From assembly GCA_934047225.1 (NCBI GenBank), contig OW204012.1:7068001-7132000 (forward strand): a stretch of DNA of 64,000 bases, written 5' to 3'. The notes beneath the pieces were generated by a model. It worked only from the letters and a program-made list of their open reading frames with translations. It made no database searches and was not told where the DNA came from. Each line of letters begins with the position of its first letter. Within the stretch, counting starts at the first letter, position 1. A program made the position numbers and the translations under genes. This DNA is from Ypsolopha sequella. Taxonomy: Eukaryota; Arthropoda; Insecta; Lepidoptera; Ypsolophidae. Positions 41,839-53,552 of this stretch are shown here, one piece after another.

Positions 41839-42096
41839 AAGGTCTTTCAATTTGAATGGAGATAAATAAGGAGGTGATTCAGTATCGTTAATACATCACA
41901 TGCCACTGAAATGTACTTTTTTTTGCGCGAACTTTTTCTTCACTTGTCCATACAAACTGAGTCAGCTGATCGGACCATTTTGTACTGAAAAGTGAAAAAA
42001 AAGTTCGCGCAAAAAAAGTGCTTTGAAGTGGAATGTGATGTATTAACGATACTGAATCACCTCCTAAGTTAATTTCCATTTAAATTGAAAGACCTT
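41839..42096. mobile_element. foldback MITE family I, copy 2
   Basis: Same arms as the copy at 38942; differs by scattered substitutions. Confidence 0.8.
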
Positions 42097-42274
42097 ATAT
42101 ATGTAAAAAAAATATTTGTGAAAATTATTCTTGTGTGAAAGAACAGTCTGAAAATTAAATTAAAGTCAAGCTGTTTTTAGACTGAAACTAAGTAAAATTG
42201 GTTATTTCTTTGAAACCACTAATGGTATTTGTATGGCTCTTGTACTAAAATGCAAGGAAAATATTGCTTAGAAA

Positions 42275-42472
42275 AACCATCTAAGGAATTGTTTTTCCCT
42301 CCAATCGCGTCCATGTGAAAAGTGTTATTTTCCCCTATTTAGCGCTATCCGGAGACCCAGCGAAGTCGTAATGCAGTGCGCGCGGATATGAACGTTATTT
42401 CGATATAGTTTCTGTCGATATTTGTACCGACACAAGTTGACTCAACCTCGTTGGCGACTACCTGCCCCTTAA
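42275..42472. mobile_element. TTAA element family R, partial inverted copy
   Basis: Ends ACCTCGTTGGCGACTACC then TGCCCC and TTAA at 42469-42472, with GATATTTGTACCGACACAAG inside. The other end is truncated or too decayed to place. Confidence 0.5.
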
Positions 42473-42736
42473 GCGATAGGGCCGCCAATTGTTACCTTAA
42501 TTGTAATTGTTTTCTTTTGTAAGTTTTCTTTTATATGGTGCACAAAGGTCTTGTCTTGTCTCTTTAACGTTTTTCGTCAAGCACAATAGTAGCCCAAAAA
42601 AAATATATATTAGCACTTTGAAATGTACAGACGCCAGCATAACAGGCTACCTATTGCACAAAATAGATACTACCAGAAGGCAGACTCCATACAACAAGCG
42701 AAAACAGACGCACACATGCATAGACGCGTACGTATT

Positions 42737-42900
42737 TTATTTATTTATTTACATAAATTTTTTATAACATAACAGTAGCCCAATGCGCTATACAAATTAA
42801 TAAGTGTTACAATATTAACTACATATTAAGTAAATAACAATATAACAATCAGAAATGTAAACAAAAATACAAAACAATAGAATTAAAAAAATAAGTCTCA
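42737..42900 (-). mobile_element. LINE 3' end (minus strand)
   Basis: The plus strand begins TTTATTTATTTATTTACATA and reads TAACAGTAGCCCAATGCGCT, the reverse of a 3' untranslated end with an A-rich tail. No coding part. Confidence 0.5.
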
Positions 42901-42966
42901 TGCAGGCTTCATCTCACAGAACTTCAAACACTCCCGATAAACATCCATCCAACAGTCAGCGAACAG

Positions 42967-43128
42967 TGTGTCTACCGCGTAATTCTCATTTTCATCAACA
43001 TCAACTTGAGATTGAAATTTGACGTGCGTGCGACGACGCCCGCCTAACATGCCATCTCTTTTGCACGCGTTGAATTTCGCATGCATTTGCTTGAAGTTGA
43101 TACAAATGAAAATTACGCGGTAGAGCCC
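42967..43128. mobile_element. 162-bp MITE family F, copy 3
   Basis: CAG at 42964-42966 and 43129-43131. Same length and termini as copies 1 and 2. Confidence 0.8.
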
Positions 43129-43228
43129 CAGGTCACACTATGGCTCTGCTGACAGCAGCGAGTTGATGATGATGATCTCGGCAGAATTTCGTATTGTCAT
43201 TCGACCGACTTCGACCGAGATCGTCGTA

Positions 43229-43386
43229 CAGTGCTCCCAAAGTGATAATGCGCATACAAATCTTCGCCACTGTTCGGCAAAGTTCGTATTTCCTTGCACT
43301 TTATTGATTATATACAATAAGGTCACGTGGTACGTCCGGTCGCTCGGCTATAGATTTGTATGCGCATTATTACTTTGGGAGTACTG
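43229..43386. mobile_element. 158-bp foldback MITE
   Basis: TA on both sides. Termini CAGTGCTCCCAAAGTGATAA and, inverted, CAGTACTCCCAAAGTAATAA continue through TGCGCATACAAATC. Just outside, TACGTACGCGTCTATG to CTGTTTTCGCT (43387-43424) is an inverted copy of 42705-42736, so the MITE lies near one arm of a larger palindrome. Confidence 0.7.
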
Positions 43387-43667
43387 TACGTACGCGTCTA
43401 TGTGTGCGTGCGCCTGTTTTCGCTAGTTATGCGGAGTGAACCTTTCTGTAAGTGGTTATTTTGTGCCTGGCCATGGTGAGCCTGAGCTGCACGTAGGGTT
43501 GCCAGACCCAAATAAAGAAAAGCCGGACACAGATTCATATTTAGCCGGACATTTAGCCCTGAAAGCCTGACACACTGTTATTGAACAAAAAAAATCGTTT
43601 GTTCTTTAATTTGTTTATTTATCACTGTTATTAATTTGAGAATTACTTTAATCTTAATTATATGTTA

Positions 43668-44285
43668 CTAGCGGCCCGCCCTGGCTTCGCACGGGTGCAA
43701 TGCTGATACTAAATATACTATTTATTGGCACGCGCCGCCGGCCGCGGCCGGTGCCGCCCTGAAAATATTCATTTGAATTACATGCTGTAAAGGGCTATAT
43801 TAATTTATATTAAATGCAAAATGTATTTAAGGTACTTAATTGGATAAGGATTAATGCTGTATTGCTTAAAATCATTTTGTAAATAAGCCATTATTTCTCG
43901 TGAAGTAAAGGATTAAAAATGGTTATTGTGGGTTATCCCTAAGAGATAGACTTATACCATTGCAATTTTTTTTGTAGACTTATTTAAGGTGTACAATACT
44001 GTATTACATTATTTTGATCTATCTCGTAGGGTTCAGCCAGCATTTGCAATGTAAGCGCAAAAAATGTGTTTATTTACGACATCACATTAGAAACCTTTAA
44101 AATCATCAGTGTTTCTCTACTAGAGGTATATTATGCATGTATTATACATACAAACCTTCCTCTTGAATAACTTTATCTATTAAAAAAAACCGCATCAAAA
44201 TCAGTTGCGTAGTTTTAAAGATGTAAGCATACATAGAGACAGACAGACAGCGGGAAGCGACTTTGTTTTATACTATGTAGTGATG
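43668..44285. repeat. LINE-related 3' repeat
   Basis: Begins CTAGCGGCCCGCCCTGGCTT CGC-type and ends CAGACAGACAGCGGGAAGCG with TTTTATACTATGTAGTGATG. This type of sequence is very common in Lepidoptera. A GC patch (GCGCCGCCGGCCGCGGCCGG) sits at about 43734. No reverse transcriptase is present. Confidence 0.5.
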
Positions 44286-44708
44286 ATGTAGTGATGATTA
44301 TGAACCACATTTTGATCTAGTTAAAGTAATTTAATCAATAATCGGCCTGATCATTTGTGAATATATTACAGTATCTACGCAGCTGTAACTTTCCAGTTTA
44401 CTCAAATAAAATAATTATCTTTACTCCACTTTATAAATAATTAGATAAAATTGCTCTCGTCTTGCACAATAAACGAAAAGTCTTTCATTTATTACTAAAT
44501 GAAAACATGAAACCGTTCTTTGGCAAAAATGTCAATGTCTTCATTATCATTATTACTAAATAGCTAACAATTTTTATACTTATTTTTTTTAAACTAAGCA
44601 ATCATACTTAATCTTCTTAACTTAATTTTTTATTTAAGAAGATTAACTGTGAGTGCTCAATTTAAGAATTGACCAAAAGCCGGACAGGCCGGACTTGTAG
44701 ATTATATA

Positions 44709-44966
44709 CACCGTGTCACAAAAAGGTGTGACCATATTTGAAGAGCTTATTCTGTCAACGGTATAGAACAACTTTAACTATGGAACAAACCTTGTATCTC
44801 GAAAAAAAAAACTATTTCATAGAAAAATGCAATGCCGCTCGGCCGATATGTATAGAAGGGCAGATTTTTTTTTGAGATTTCAGGGTTGGCTCCATAGTAA
44901 AAGTTGTTCTATACCATTGACTGAATAAGCTCTTCAAATATGGTTACACCTTTCTGTTACACGTTG
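44709..44966. mobile_element. foldback MITE family G, copy 2
   Basis: TA-flanked, 258 bases, arms as in copy 1 (ACAAAAAGGTGTGACC; GGTTACACCTTTCTGTTACA). Confidence 0.75.
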
Positions 44967-45047
44967 TATATTTGCCTGGACACGACTGTAAAATGAGGGA
45001 CATGCCGGACACCTGGCAATCCTAACTGCAGGCTTTTTATATAGCGA

Positions 45048-45085
45048 GAGGTCCCGGGTTCGATTCCCGGTTCAGAGCTCCTCAC
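45048..45085 (+). repeat. tRNA-like 3' half
   Basis: GAGAGGTCCCGGGTTCGATT and CCCGGTTCAGAGCT form a good T arm with box B, but there is no matching 5' half. It is followed at about 45145 by TCTCCTTGCGATGAATAAAT, as at 26.8 kb. Probably a SINE fragment. Confidence 0.4.
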
Positions 45086-45202
45086 ACCCAAATTTACTTT
45101 TATTTCTGCGTTTCTATACTGCAATGATATAATGTTAATTTATATCTCCTTGCGATGAATAAATCGCCAAGTGTTCAAACATAGAATAGTACATTCTTCA
45201 CC

Positions 45203-45712
45203 GAGGGAAGAAAGGGGAAGATTACCAACGAGGGTGTAGTTTGAGGCCCGAGGCGAAGCCAAGGGCCTCAATACACACGGGTTGGGAATCGCACTTTCTC
45301 CCGAGTGATACATAGTGCTTTATACTACACCTGCGAGGAAATAGTATAATTTTACTTTTAATCAAGATACAATAAAAGAAACCGACTGACTCGCGTGCGA
45401 TTGTCACTTTTTATTTCCTTCTTATTATTTATTATGTACAGGAAAAGCAAGTGGCCGGTATCATTTTTCTAGTTTTATGTACGAGTTCGCAAAATAATAC
45501 TGGCCACTTGCTCATTCTTTATGTTATTTAAAAAAAAACAGCACGTTAACAATGGATTTGCATATACTTTTTCTGCCCGCTCAAGCACGTTAACAATGAA
45601 TTTTCATACACTTTTTCCGCCCGCATATTAGTATGACAGTAATAACGTATTTTCTGCACCGTTTTCAAAAAACTAAGAAGGTACTTTCCGAGCAGGTGTA
45701 GTATAAATTTAT
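45203..45712. mobile_element. repeat family K, copy 2
   Basis: Near-identical to 23456-23975; here no L element adjoins it. Confidence 0.7.
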
Positions 45713-45837
45713 TTCTGTCATAGTTTTCAAATCTTCGTTCATCATTTGTCCAGCTGAGATGTGGAACACCCTGCCAGCGTCCGGCTTTCCGGACAATTAC
45801 ATTATTACCCGGATTCCTTTAAAAGAAGAGTAAACAG

Positions 45838-46072
45838 TCCCTCTATTCTGTATCTTTAGTGCCAACTGAACTGGGTGCGTATCATCAAAAACATTGATAA
45901 AAATAGAAATTTCAAAATTGCCTTTAGTGGGTATTGAGCTATTTACGAACTGTGACGTCACTTCAAGTGCGAATATATCCTTAGACAATCGGAATTCGAT
46001 AGTATATCTATGTTTTTGATGATAGGCACCCAGTCCAGTTGGCAACTAAAGATAGGTACACAATAGGCCCTC
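45838..46072. mobile_element. foldback MITE family M, copy 3
   Basis: CCCTCTATTCTGTATCTTTA at left, GATAGGTACACAATAGG at right, inner GTATCATCAAAAACATTG and TTTTTGATGATAGGCACC. Confidence 0.65.
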
Positions 46073-46227
46073 TGGACTGGTTCAAATACATTTCCTATTT
46101 ATAGGCAGTATGGGAGCGAAAAAGTCCAGATGGCAACTAGATACATAATAAGCCCGCTGGTCCCTTCTGAGCGAACGCTCTTCATCCTAGGTTCCGGTGG
46201 TGGATGCGCAAGATCATTGTAAATAAA

Positions 46228-46674
46228 AAAAAACCGGCTAAGTGCGAGTCAGACTCGCGTACCTAGGTTCCGTATTGTGGATGATAAATCAAAATGTTGT
46301 AATATTTTTTCGTGAATTTCTCAATATTTTTGTGGTTTTTTAAAGATTTCTAAAACCATGTAGTCGTGAAAGTATATATTTTTACAATTAGCTTTTTAAT
46401 ATCTACAATTGGATTGTATTTTTGGGATCGTATTTTTTTTTCTTACTTTTGTTTTGGAAATATTTTGAACAATTTCAAATTTTTCATATATTTTTTTTAC
46501 ACTGTAATATGTGGGCAAATTAATGCTATTTTTGTGCTAAATTTCATGTCTGTATCTTTAACGGTGCTAAAGTAATGAGGCTGTGACACACCGACAGATG
46601 GAAGGACGGACAACGGAGTCTCACCAAGGGTTCCTTTTGTACCTTTTAGGTACTACGGAATCCTAAAAATTAAA
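46228..46674. mobile_element. dispersed element D, copy
   Basis: Begins AAACCGGCTAAGTGCGAGTC and ends CTTTTAGGTACTACGGAATC. T-rich interior, non-coding. Confidence 0.6.
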
Positions 46675-47440
46675 AAAGCAGGCGTCTGTATGTAATAAAT
46701 AAATAACAATAACGTTTTTATAGATCCTCGGTGGAGGTTAGCAGAAGGTAGTTAATAGGCTATGCGAATTTTATTTTTGTCACTGTCACTCCAAGCGAAA
46801 ACACGCTCAGTGCGAGAGGGGCGGAGTCAGGGCGAAAGTGAAAAATGTTAGTTTTATAATTTTTATAAAAAACTAAAATAGCTAGCAAAATTTCAAAAAT
46901 GAAATCTCTAGATATTGTTAAAACACAACTAATAAAATATGTTCGAGTTCTGTATATGGTTCCTATTTGTCAAACGAGGAGAAAAAGTGTGTTTGAAGAC
47001 CTCATTTCAACAATTATTTCTATCGAGGAAAATTTATCCAAACATGTTTTCCAATTTCAAAACCCTAGATTGTATAGTCAAAATGCATATACCAGAAACT
47101 GATTATAATTTTCCGTGTATTTCATGAAATACACAGAAAAGAAACACCCGTATTTTTTTCGCATATCGCCGTGATTAGTCATTAAAAGGTTATTCGTAAT
47201 TAATATCAAACTATTTAGCTATAACCCTGATTATAATTTATACTTTACGTACGTCCTTTATACTGAATAACCTCTAAATAACCTATGGTTTACCATCAAA
47301 GCTATAAAATACGACTAAATTCTCCAGCAAACTGTCATCAAAATGCAGGACTGAGAACGTAAAACAGGGATATCTATCATAAAACATAGTAATTTTATTA
47401 ATGTGCAAATTTCAATTTAGGGTTGTCGATACTTGCCACT
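46675..47440. other. gene-free stretch with family C remnant
   Basis: From about 46790 the words CAGTGCGAGAGGGGCGGAG, ATTGTTAAAACACAACTAAT and GACCTCATTTCAACAATTAT are diverged family C sequence in inverse orientation. TGTGTATTTCATGAAATACACAG near 47114 is a short palindrome. Confidence 0.45.
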
Positions 47441-47850
47441 ATAAAAGGTTCCTAGGATTAGTCAAACTGCAAAATAAAAGTCAGTTCTTAAAATTTAAAA
47501 GAATATTTTTATTCGCTATAAACTACAAATCTGAACAAAATAAAAAGTCAGCTCCTAAAACGTATAGTAGGTATAAGATAGGTAATACTTATTCGCTATA
47601 ACTACAAATTTTTATAATTTTAATATTGTGCATGTAGGTATATAGCTTGTAATTTACTGTATTTGTATTTATAGGTATAGTCTAGTTTTTAATGTTACTT
47701 AAGTTTTACTACAAATCTGAACGAAATTAAAAGTCAGTTCCTAAAACGTATAGTAGGTATAAGATAATATACTTATTCGCTATAAACTACAAATCTGAAC
47801 AAAATTAAAAGTCAGTTCCTAAAATAATTTACCATTTATTCGCTGCAAAC
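47441..47850. repeat. irregular tandem repeat, unit about 90 bp
   Basis: Four loose copies of a unit with TTCGCTATAAACTACAAATC, TGAAC(A/G)AAATTAAAAGTCAG and TCCTAAAACGTATAGTAGG. The array is interrupted by about 80 unrelated bases near 47620-47700. Confidence 0.65.
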
Positions 47851-47997
47851 TATAAACCTGAAAAAAACACAAATTCAAAACATCACATTTTATAAAAATT
47901 TATTCTCAAAAACATTTTTTTTGTCCCATTTTGGCTAACTATAGGGGCACATTTTTTTTCAGAATAAGTTTTTGATCACTTACAGAGTATCCAGTGG

Positions 47998-48168
47998 TAT
48001 CGATTCGGCATAACACGTCTTAACATATTTGACAGGACTAACCTTATTTTAAGCGTCCTGACTATTTCTTTCTTTATCGAAAAGACAAGGACAGAACGCT
48101 TAAATTAAGTTTAGTCCTGTTAAATAAGTTAAGATATGCTTCACCGAATCGGTACCAATATCAATTTA
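47998..48168. mobile_element. foldback MITE family T, copy 2
   Basis: GTATCGATTCGGCATAACAC at left and CTTCACCGAATCGGTACC at right, inner AAGACAAGGACAGAACGCTT. Confidence 0.65.
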
Positions 48169-48969
48169 TACATGTCGAACGTTTACCACTAGGAATAAGT
48201 CTTTATTTAGTATACCACATGCGGGTACAAATTATGCAAAAAATTGATTTTTGGTTCGTGCTTGTGATTGTTGTAATAAAGATTTTCTTGATCTTGATAT
48301 ATTGCATCTTTCGCTGGGTCTATTTACTTGTAAATATTTATTATTTAAAACGTTTTTAAAAAAGTACTAAATGTTTTCTTAGTGATACTTAACTTTGTGT
48401 TAGTGTTAATTTTTAATTTATGTACATTTTTCCCTTTTCAATTTGGTTTGTTTTGTGTAACTTTACTGAGTAACTTATAACGTAAGTACATGTTGCGTTG
48501 TTATAATGCCGTGTACATGAATTTATTTACTTGCAAGATTTATGTAGAAACTTGTTTGGTTTTAAGATTAATTTATTGTTATTTGTATTATGTGTTAAGA
48601 AAACTGTTTGTTTCCCAATCAATAAAATAAAATAAAAATAAACAAATACACATATATATAAATATACAAATTGTATCTTAGAACATGTTTATATATAATA
48701 TAACATATTATTAGATATAAACATGTTCTAACCCTAAAGTGACGCCAGAAACACCCAACCCTCTAGCTGGCTGCAGCGATCATAAACCTGACTTTGGGAG
48801 GTCACCGCTATCTCTTATTGCAGGGATTAGTGTTTATGTCTGGCGTCTAAAGATGTCATTCACCCCACCCCAGCCTTCATAAGGAGTAAGCTCATAAAGC
48901 TGTGATATTTGAGTTAACCGTTAATTTATCTGCAACAAGAATTGGATTCTATCATTTATAATTCGATCA
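48169..48969. other. gene-free stretch with retroposon tails
   Basis: About 48200-48650 ends in CAATAAAATAAAATAAAAAT, a LINE-like 3' end on the plus strand. ACATGTTTATATATAATATA with a matching inverse lies at 48684-48727. About 48735-48870 holds GACGCCAGAAACACC and GTTTATGTCTGGCGTC as loose inverted words. Confidence 0.45.
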
Positions 48970-48977
48970 TTTATAAT

Positions 48978-49287
48978 CAGAGATTTCAAAAGTTTAGATG
49001 AGCCCTGACACCTAAAATCTATTGCATTGTTTTTGAATGTGTGCGTTAACATAATGCCGACGCGCGCACAATATGAGTGCGCAATCTGTCTACCTACGGT
49101 CAGAAAACTGATCAGACTACTAAAGTCGTAAAAATGATTGCCTTTAAGTGCACTTAAGGCGTCCAACTCTCACTGTGTTCAGATGAGCATTGATTCCAAA
49201 CGTGTGAGCGTCACCCATTTAAAAGTGGAAACATTTTGTTGCTGTCATACTACGGTAAGGGCTTATCTTTTACTTTTGAAATCTTTG
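48978..49287. mobile_element. hAT-like MITE family J, copy 2
   Basis: 310 bases with exact 8-bp duplications TTTATAAT at 48970-48977 and 49288-49295. Ends CAGAGATTTCAAAAG and TTTTGAAATCTTTG. Confidence 0.85.
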
Positions 49288-49859
49288 TTTATAATGTGAT
49301 AATTTATTAATGATTATGTACTAGCTGTTGCCCGCGACTTCGTCTATGTGGAAGAAGATAATTCGGCCACAGTGTAATAATTCGAACACTTTGGAATCCC
49401 GCAATAAAAGGTATCCCAGTTTTTAAATTGGATAATAAGTTCGCGAACAGTGATCTTCCTTTCCTCTTTCTTTGTAATCCATGCCTCATTGCCGAGGATC
49501 GAACATCAAACCCGTTCATTAGTTTCTGCGTGATGCATGAAATACTAACTAAAATTTCGCTATTTTGTTTTGAAATATCATCAATGTTAATACAAACACA
49601 GCTCTTTTACAGTTTTTAATAGTATTTAATAAAATAAGTTTTAAAATTTTCAGTTTTTATGGTACCAGCCCGTCTCATCAAAGAAGGTATCGCCATCTGT
49701 TATACAATTGCTGCAACTAATTTCTCATTAAAAATTTTTATTTACCAGAATAGATGATGCTTTTTAAAATAAATAATTTAATATTTATTAATGCGCGTCC
49801 TAATAATGAACAGGTGCACCTATTGATTTTTGCATGAAATAAATTTTTATACTTCTTTT
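49288..49859. other. gene-free stretch
   Basis: CTAGCTGTTGCCCGCGACTT near 49321 begins a common insect retroposon 3' fragment. No gene. Confidence 0.45.
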
Positions 49860-50492
49860 GCCCTGCCACGACACCCGTCGTTATAGCGCGCTCGCTCGCT
49901 CAAAGCGCTCGACACTAGATTCGTCGTGCGCTCGATCACTGTTTCAACCACCCACCTCCCCGCACACCGCCGTCCAAAGAGCGCAAGTCACTTGAAGCCG
50001 GACAAAAATCGCGAGCGGCGACCCATGGCTGACTCTATACAACTTCATGCATTTGTTCTCTCCGCCAGCACCGTCGTAAGAAGAACCGCTTGGCGCGCCT
50101 CTTGAAGCCTGAAGCTGTGGTCGACCGGTAACGCCACCAGGACCACAGCTTCAGGCTTTTGGCAGCGCTTCTTGCTGCGCTACCAGGTAGTTTTTGCGAC
50201 GGGCTTTGCCCTGCCACGACATCCTTCGGCGCCTTCCACCGCATCGGATGTACAGCGCGCTCGCTCGCTCAAAACGCTCGACACTAGCTTAGTCCTATGC
50301 GCTCGATCACTGTTTCAACCACCCGCCTCCCTGCACACCGCCCTATAGTGCAAGTCTCTTGAAGCCGGACAAAAAGCGCGAGCGGCGACCCATGGCCGGC
50401 TCTATACAACTTCATATATTTGTTCTCTCGCCGGCACCGTCGCAAGAAGAACCGCTTGGCGCGCCTCTCGAAGCCTGAAGCTGTGGCCGACC
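49860..50492. repeat. GC-rich tandem duplication, offset about 348 bp
   Basis: GCCCTGCCACGACA starts both copies (49860 and 50208). Both contain GCGCGCTCGCTCGCTCAAA, GATCACTGTTTCAACCACCC, GCGGCGACCCATGGC and AACCGCTTGGCGCGCCTCT. Copy 1 is followed by a perfect 18-bp hairpin (50105-50122 against 50141-50158, CTGAAGCTGTGG/CCACAGCTTCAG core). GC content is far above the surroundings. A minus-strand basic open frame (50035-50244) is not kept in copy 2, so I do not call a gene. Confidence 0.75.
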
Positions 50493-50544
50493 TTTAATGC
50501 GTGCGTCTACCGAGCGTTGTTTCAAGGACACTGTTAGACGTAAT

Positions 50545-50640
50545 AATAAAAATAATAATAATAATAAATCTTTATTTCAGGCACCAATAACCCATACATA
50601 ATACAAAATACAAAACCAATAATACAATAATAACTATAAA
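50545..50640 (-). mobile_element. LINE 3' end (minus strand)
   Basis: AATAATAATAATAAATCTTT then ATTTCAGGCACCAATAACCC on the plus strand is the reverse of a Jockey-like 3' end. The A-rich tail precedes it as expected for minus orientation. Confidence 0.5.
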
Positions 50641-50735
50641 AAACTAGTAAAAAAGAGAAAACTTGTAAAAAATATGATTAAAACTGTAAAATTAAATAAA
50701 AATAAAAAATGTAAAATTAAAACTGTTAAATTAAA

Positions 50736-50786
50736 AATAGCACATTATAGATAAGTAATAATGTTACTTATCTATAATGTGCTATT
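50736..50786. repeat. perfect 23-bp hairpin
   Basis: AATAGCACATTATAGATAAG(TAA) at 50736-50758 and its exact complement at 50764-50786 with a TAATG loop. AT-rich, no flanking duplication recognised. Confidence 0.8.
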
Positions 50787-51436
50787 ATCGCACAGTAAAC
50801 ACGTTTTATCAACCAGATCACACATCTGTCTCGCTCTCCTCTCGCTCACACAACCTAAACAGCCCTGCAATAACAGTATCACATACATCGCTTGCCTGTC
50901 TTAATCATTACTGTTTACTACACCTTATAAAGCGGCAGTTTATCGCGTAATTTCGTAGATTTACCTTCTAAGACCGGGTACGTTCGCAAACTATAAAACG
51001 GACCCCTGAAGGGACATTTTGGGGTCCAATTACCAACAATGTGGTGGACTTAAAGGACCTTTGATGGCGGAATCGAATAATAATCATGTAATGATCACCT
51101 TTCATTTTGTTCGAGTCGTGTTTGGAAACCAAATACCGTGTTACAAGATTTTTCGTCTATTAATTCCGATATCTGAGTTCGAAAGAAGCCATCACAAGTC
51201 ATAATCCCTTTAAAAAGTTTGCGGTATTAATTTACTTTTTGTAAAACTTTGTAAAAAACATTTTATGATAAATTTTCCTCCTTTCCCTACCTTAATTCGG
51301 GCCAAAAGGAGGGGGAAGGTGCTTCATGGGATATAACTATTTACGTGCCTATATATATATATGCCATATTCCCCTCTAAGTCCTTTATGTAAAGGTGTAA
51401 GGCCTCTAGCATTATTAAGAGGATGGCCTACCCTAG
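50787..51436. other. gene-free stretch
   Basis: No gene or paired repeat that I can support. Confidence 0.4.
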
Positions 51437-51722
51437 CAACTTTTTTTTTACCCATCCAGTCCAATGGCATAAACCTTATTCGCTTTTGATGGAGGTGATT
51501 ATATGATGGCTCATTGGTCTCTTTTTCTTGGTTGCGTAATACTAAATCACGCAACGAAACAACAAATTGGTGTGTTTTTAGCGAATACTGAAATATTTTG
51601 TAGGGAAAAAAATATTGGATTTAAGGAGAATCTCTTGATATTTCTATTACATATTTCATAAAAAAAAACAAGTTGATCTCTTAACCGCGTTCTTGAAACG
51701 AACGTTTGAAAACAAAAAAAAA
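51437..51722. mobile_element. dispersed element family P, copy 3 (truncated)
   Basis: Collinear with 39748-40010 and ends in an A run after ACGAACGTTTGAAAAC. Confidence 0.6.
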
Positions 51723-51837
51723 ATAGTTTTAAATTTATTTACAATATGCTGCACAATGCACATATGCATAGTTTATACTCAGAAACAGCTCTGAAACGCC
51801 CTGCGTGATTCGTGTCATGATGATGTATATTTTTCTG

Positions 51838-51950
51838 GCTAAACCCGATTTTAGAATAAACTAGTTTGGCTTAGGCCTTTAGAAATAACCTTCGTGGTTA
51901 TTTTTTTACGACACTCTTGGGTATACTAGTTTATCCTAAAATCAGGTTTG
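51838..51950. mobile_element. small foldback element
   Basis: Arms AAACCCGATTTTAGAATAAAC and the inverted TTTATCCTAAAATCAGGTTT; inner AATAACCTTCGTGGTTATT is itself a hairpin. GGCT stands outside both ends. Confidence 0.6.
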
Positions 51951-51953
51951 GCT

Positions 51954-52200
51954 GGTGACTTTTTGATCATCGTCCAAATTCATAATGGAGGCTTGATAAG
52001 TGATCAGTACCTTGGATTAATAAATTCGTAAAATGAAATTTCGGCTTCCCATAGACATTCACTTCCAGTCCCGCAGTGAATCACTATGGGGAGTCGAAAT
52101 TTCATTTTACGAATTTTACAAAAATTGTTATTGATCCATGATACAGATCACTTACCAAGCCACCAGTATGAATTTGGACGGTGATCAAAAAGTCACCTTG
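51954..52200. mobile_element. foldback MITE family E, copy 3
   Basis: Begins GGTGACTTTTTGATCATCGT (the outer CAA is lost against the neighbouring foldback) and ends CAAAAAGTCACCTTG before TA. Confidence 0.75.
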
Positions 52201-53099
52201 TATAATATAAAATCTTTCTTATGAGTTTTGTTTTAATTTTGACCTCGCATCTCGCTTTAGGTCCAAGGAACCAAAATCTTCAAAGGCGAAACGGTTAACA
52301 AATTCTCTACACATAATTTAACTCTTCCACAATTCGTCCAAGCAGTAGTAAACTCATAAAACGTTGAATATTGTTGAACATTTACAATATTGTTAAATTC
52401 CTGCAGCTTGTAACAATAAGTACTAAATGTTACGATGTATTGTTCACACAATGCTTTAGGCTGAACGTGAGAGATACTGCAGCGAGTTCAAGTATGAAAT
52501 AAATCACGGATATATTTTTAAAAGATTTAATTTGATTTTTTTTCAGAGAACTTACGTCATTTTAGGACATGGTTTTCATTATTTTGGTATATAAATTAAC
52601 TATTATTTTTTCATGATTTTTTAAAGAATTGAATAGCTTTATTTGGAATTTCCACATTTTTGCTTAAAACTAACAACTAGAGACTAATAATAATACCAAA
52701 TAGGTCTCCACTCAGCATGTGTCACGAGCATGGCTAGCGCCATGACGCTGATTTTCAGTGGATGCCTATATATATGTCATAAGTATACCTATATTAAAAA
52801 TAAAATAATAAGTAAAATGTAAAATATTCAATTATAAGTATGACTGAACACAATAACATCTAGACTATTTGACAATTAAATTAATAAGTTTCTTTGTTAC
52901 CCATAAAAATACAGACAATTTCAGTATCCCTAAACCAACAAATAACAAACACACAAAAACAAATCCCAAACGATAACAGTTTTAAATATTTTATTTCCGA
53001 TATGACGTCACTTGAGAATTTTAGACGTTACACTGATTATGATGTGTGATTGCTTACAAAAAAGTGGTCCTTCTCTTTTGTGTAGTATAATCCATCTTG
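52201..53099. other. gene-free stretch
   Basis: AT-rich. 52985-53085 shares GATATGACGTCACTTGAGAA and ATGATGTGTGATTG with 41380-41440. No gene. Confidence 0.45.
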
Positions 53100-53552
53100 T
53101 TAAGGCCCTACGCATCCAACACAATAATCATATTAAGAAATTTTGAACTCAATGATATTGTCAGAAAGTCTACATTAGAACGCTCGCTTCGTGCGCTGCG
53201 AGCACGCATAATCAGTGAATTTGCGAGGTTTTTCTGGAATTTCTGAAAAAGTATTGAGAAATAAATAAAAATGGGTCTATAAGTGTCTTTAGTTATCTGT
53301 AAAAAAAATTCAGGAAAAGTTTTAATTCTCTCCGTTGAACACCTTTGCTATAAACACATTTATTCGCAATTTGACGAGCTTACTTTGTGATTTTTTTCTA
53401 TCGAGTGAAGTTAACTCAATTACGTTTTTAGATCAACTTGTGTTTAGAGTATATCCTCTACTATAACATATATTTAACTTGTATTTGAATGAGATATTGA
53501 ACTGACAATATTAATTAAACAAAATGCTTATTTTGGAATGGCAGGGCCTTAA
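53100..53552. mobile_element. TTAA element family W, copy 2
   Basis: TTAA at 53100-53103 and 53549-53552; 453 bases, as for copy 1. Only a handful of substitutions separate the two by eye. Confidence 0.8.

Larger units (their letters stand above)
43495..45023. mobile_element. probable hAT-like element, heavily interrupted
   Basis: Ends AGGGTTGCCAGACC and CTGGCAATCCT are inverted repeats, with GCCGGACA words repeated inside both. The outside octamers GCTGCACG and ACTGCAGG agree at six positions, a possible decayed 8-bp duplication. The interior holds a retroposon 3' part (43668-44285) and a family G MITE (44709-44966). Confidence 0.5.

Noticed and set aside
50035..50244. Basic minus-strand open frame in the GC-rich duplication
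   Set aside because: It is not preserved in the neighbouring copy and shows no domain that I recognise.
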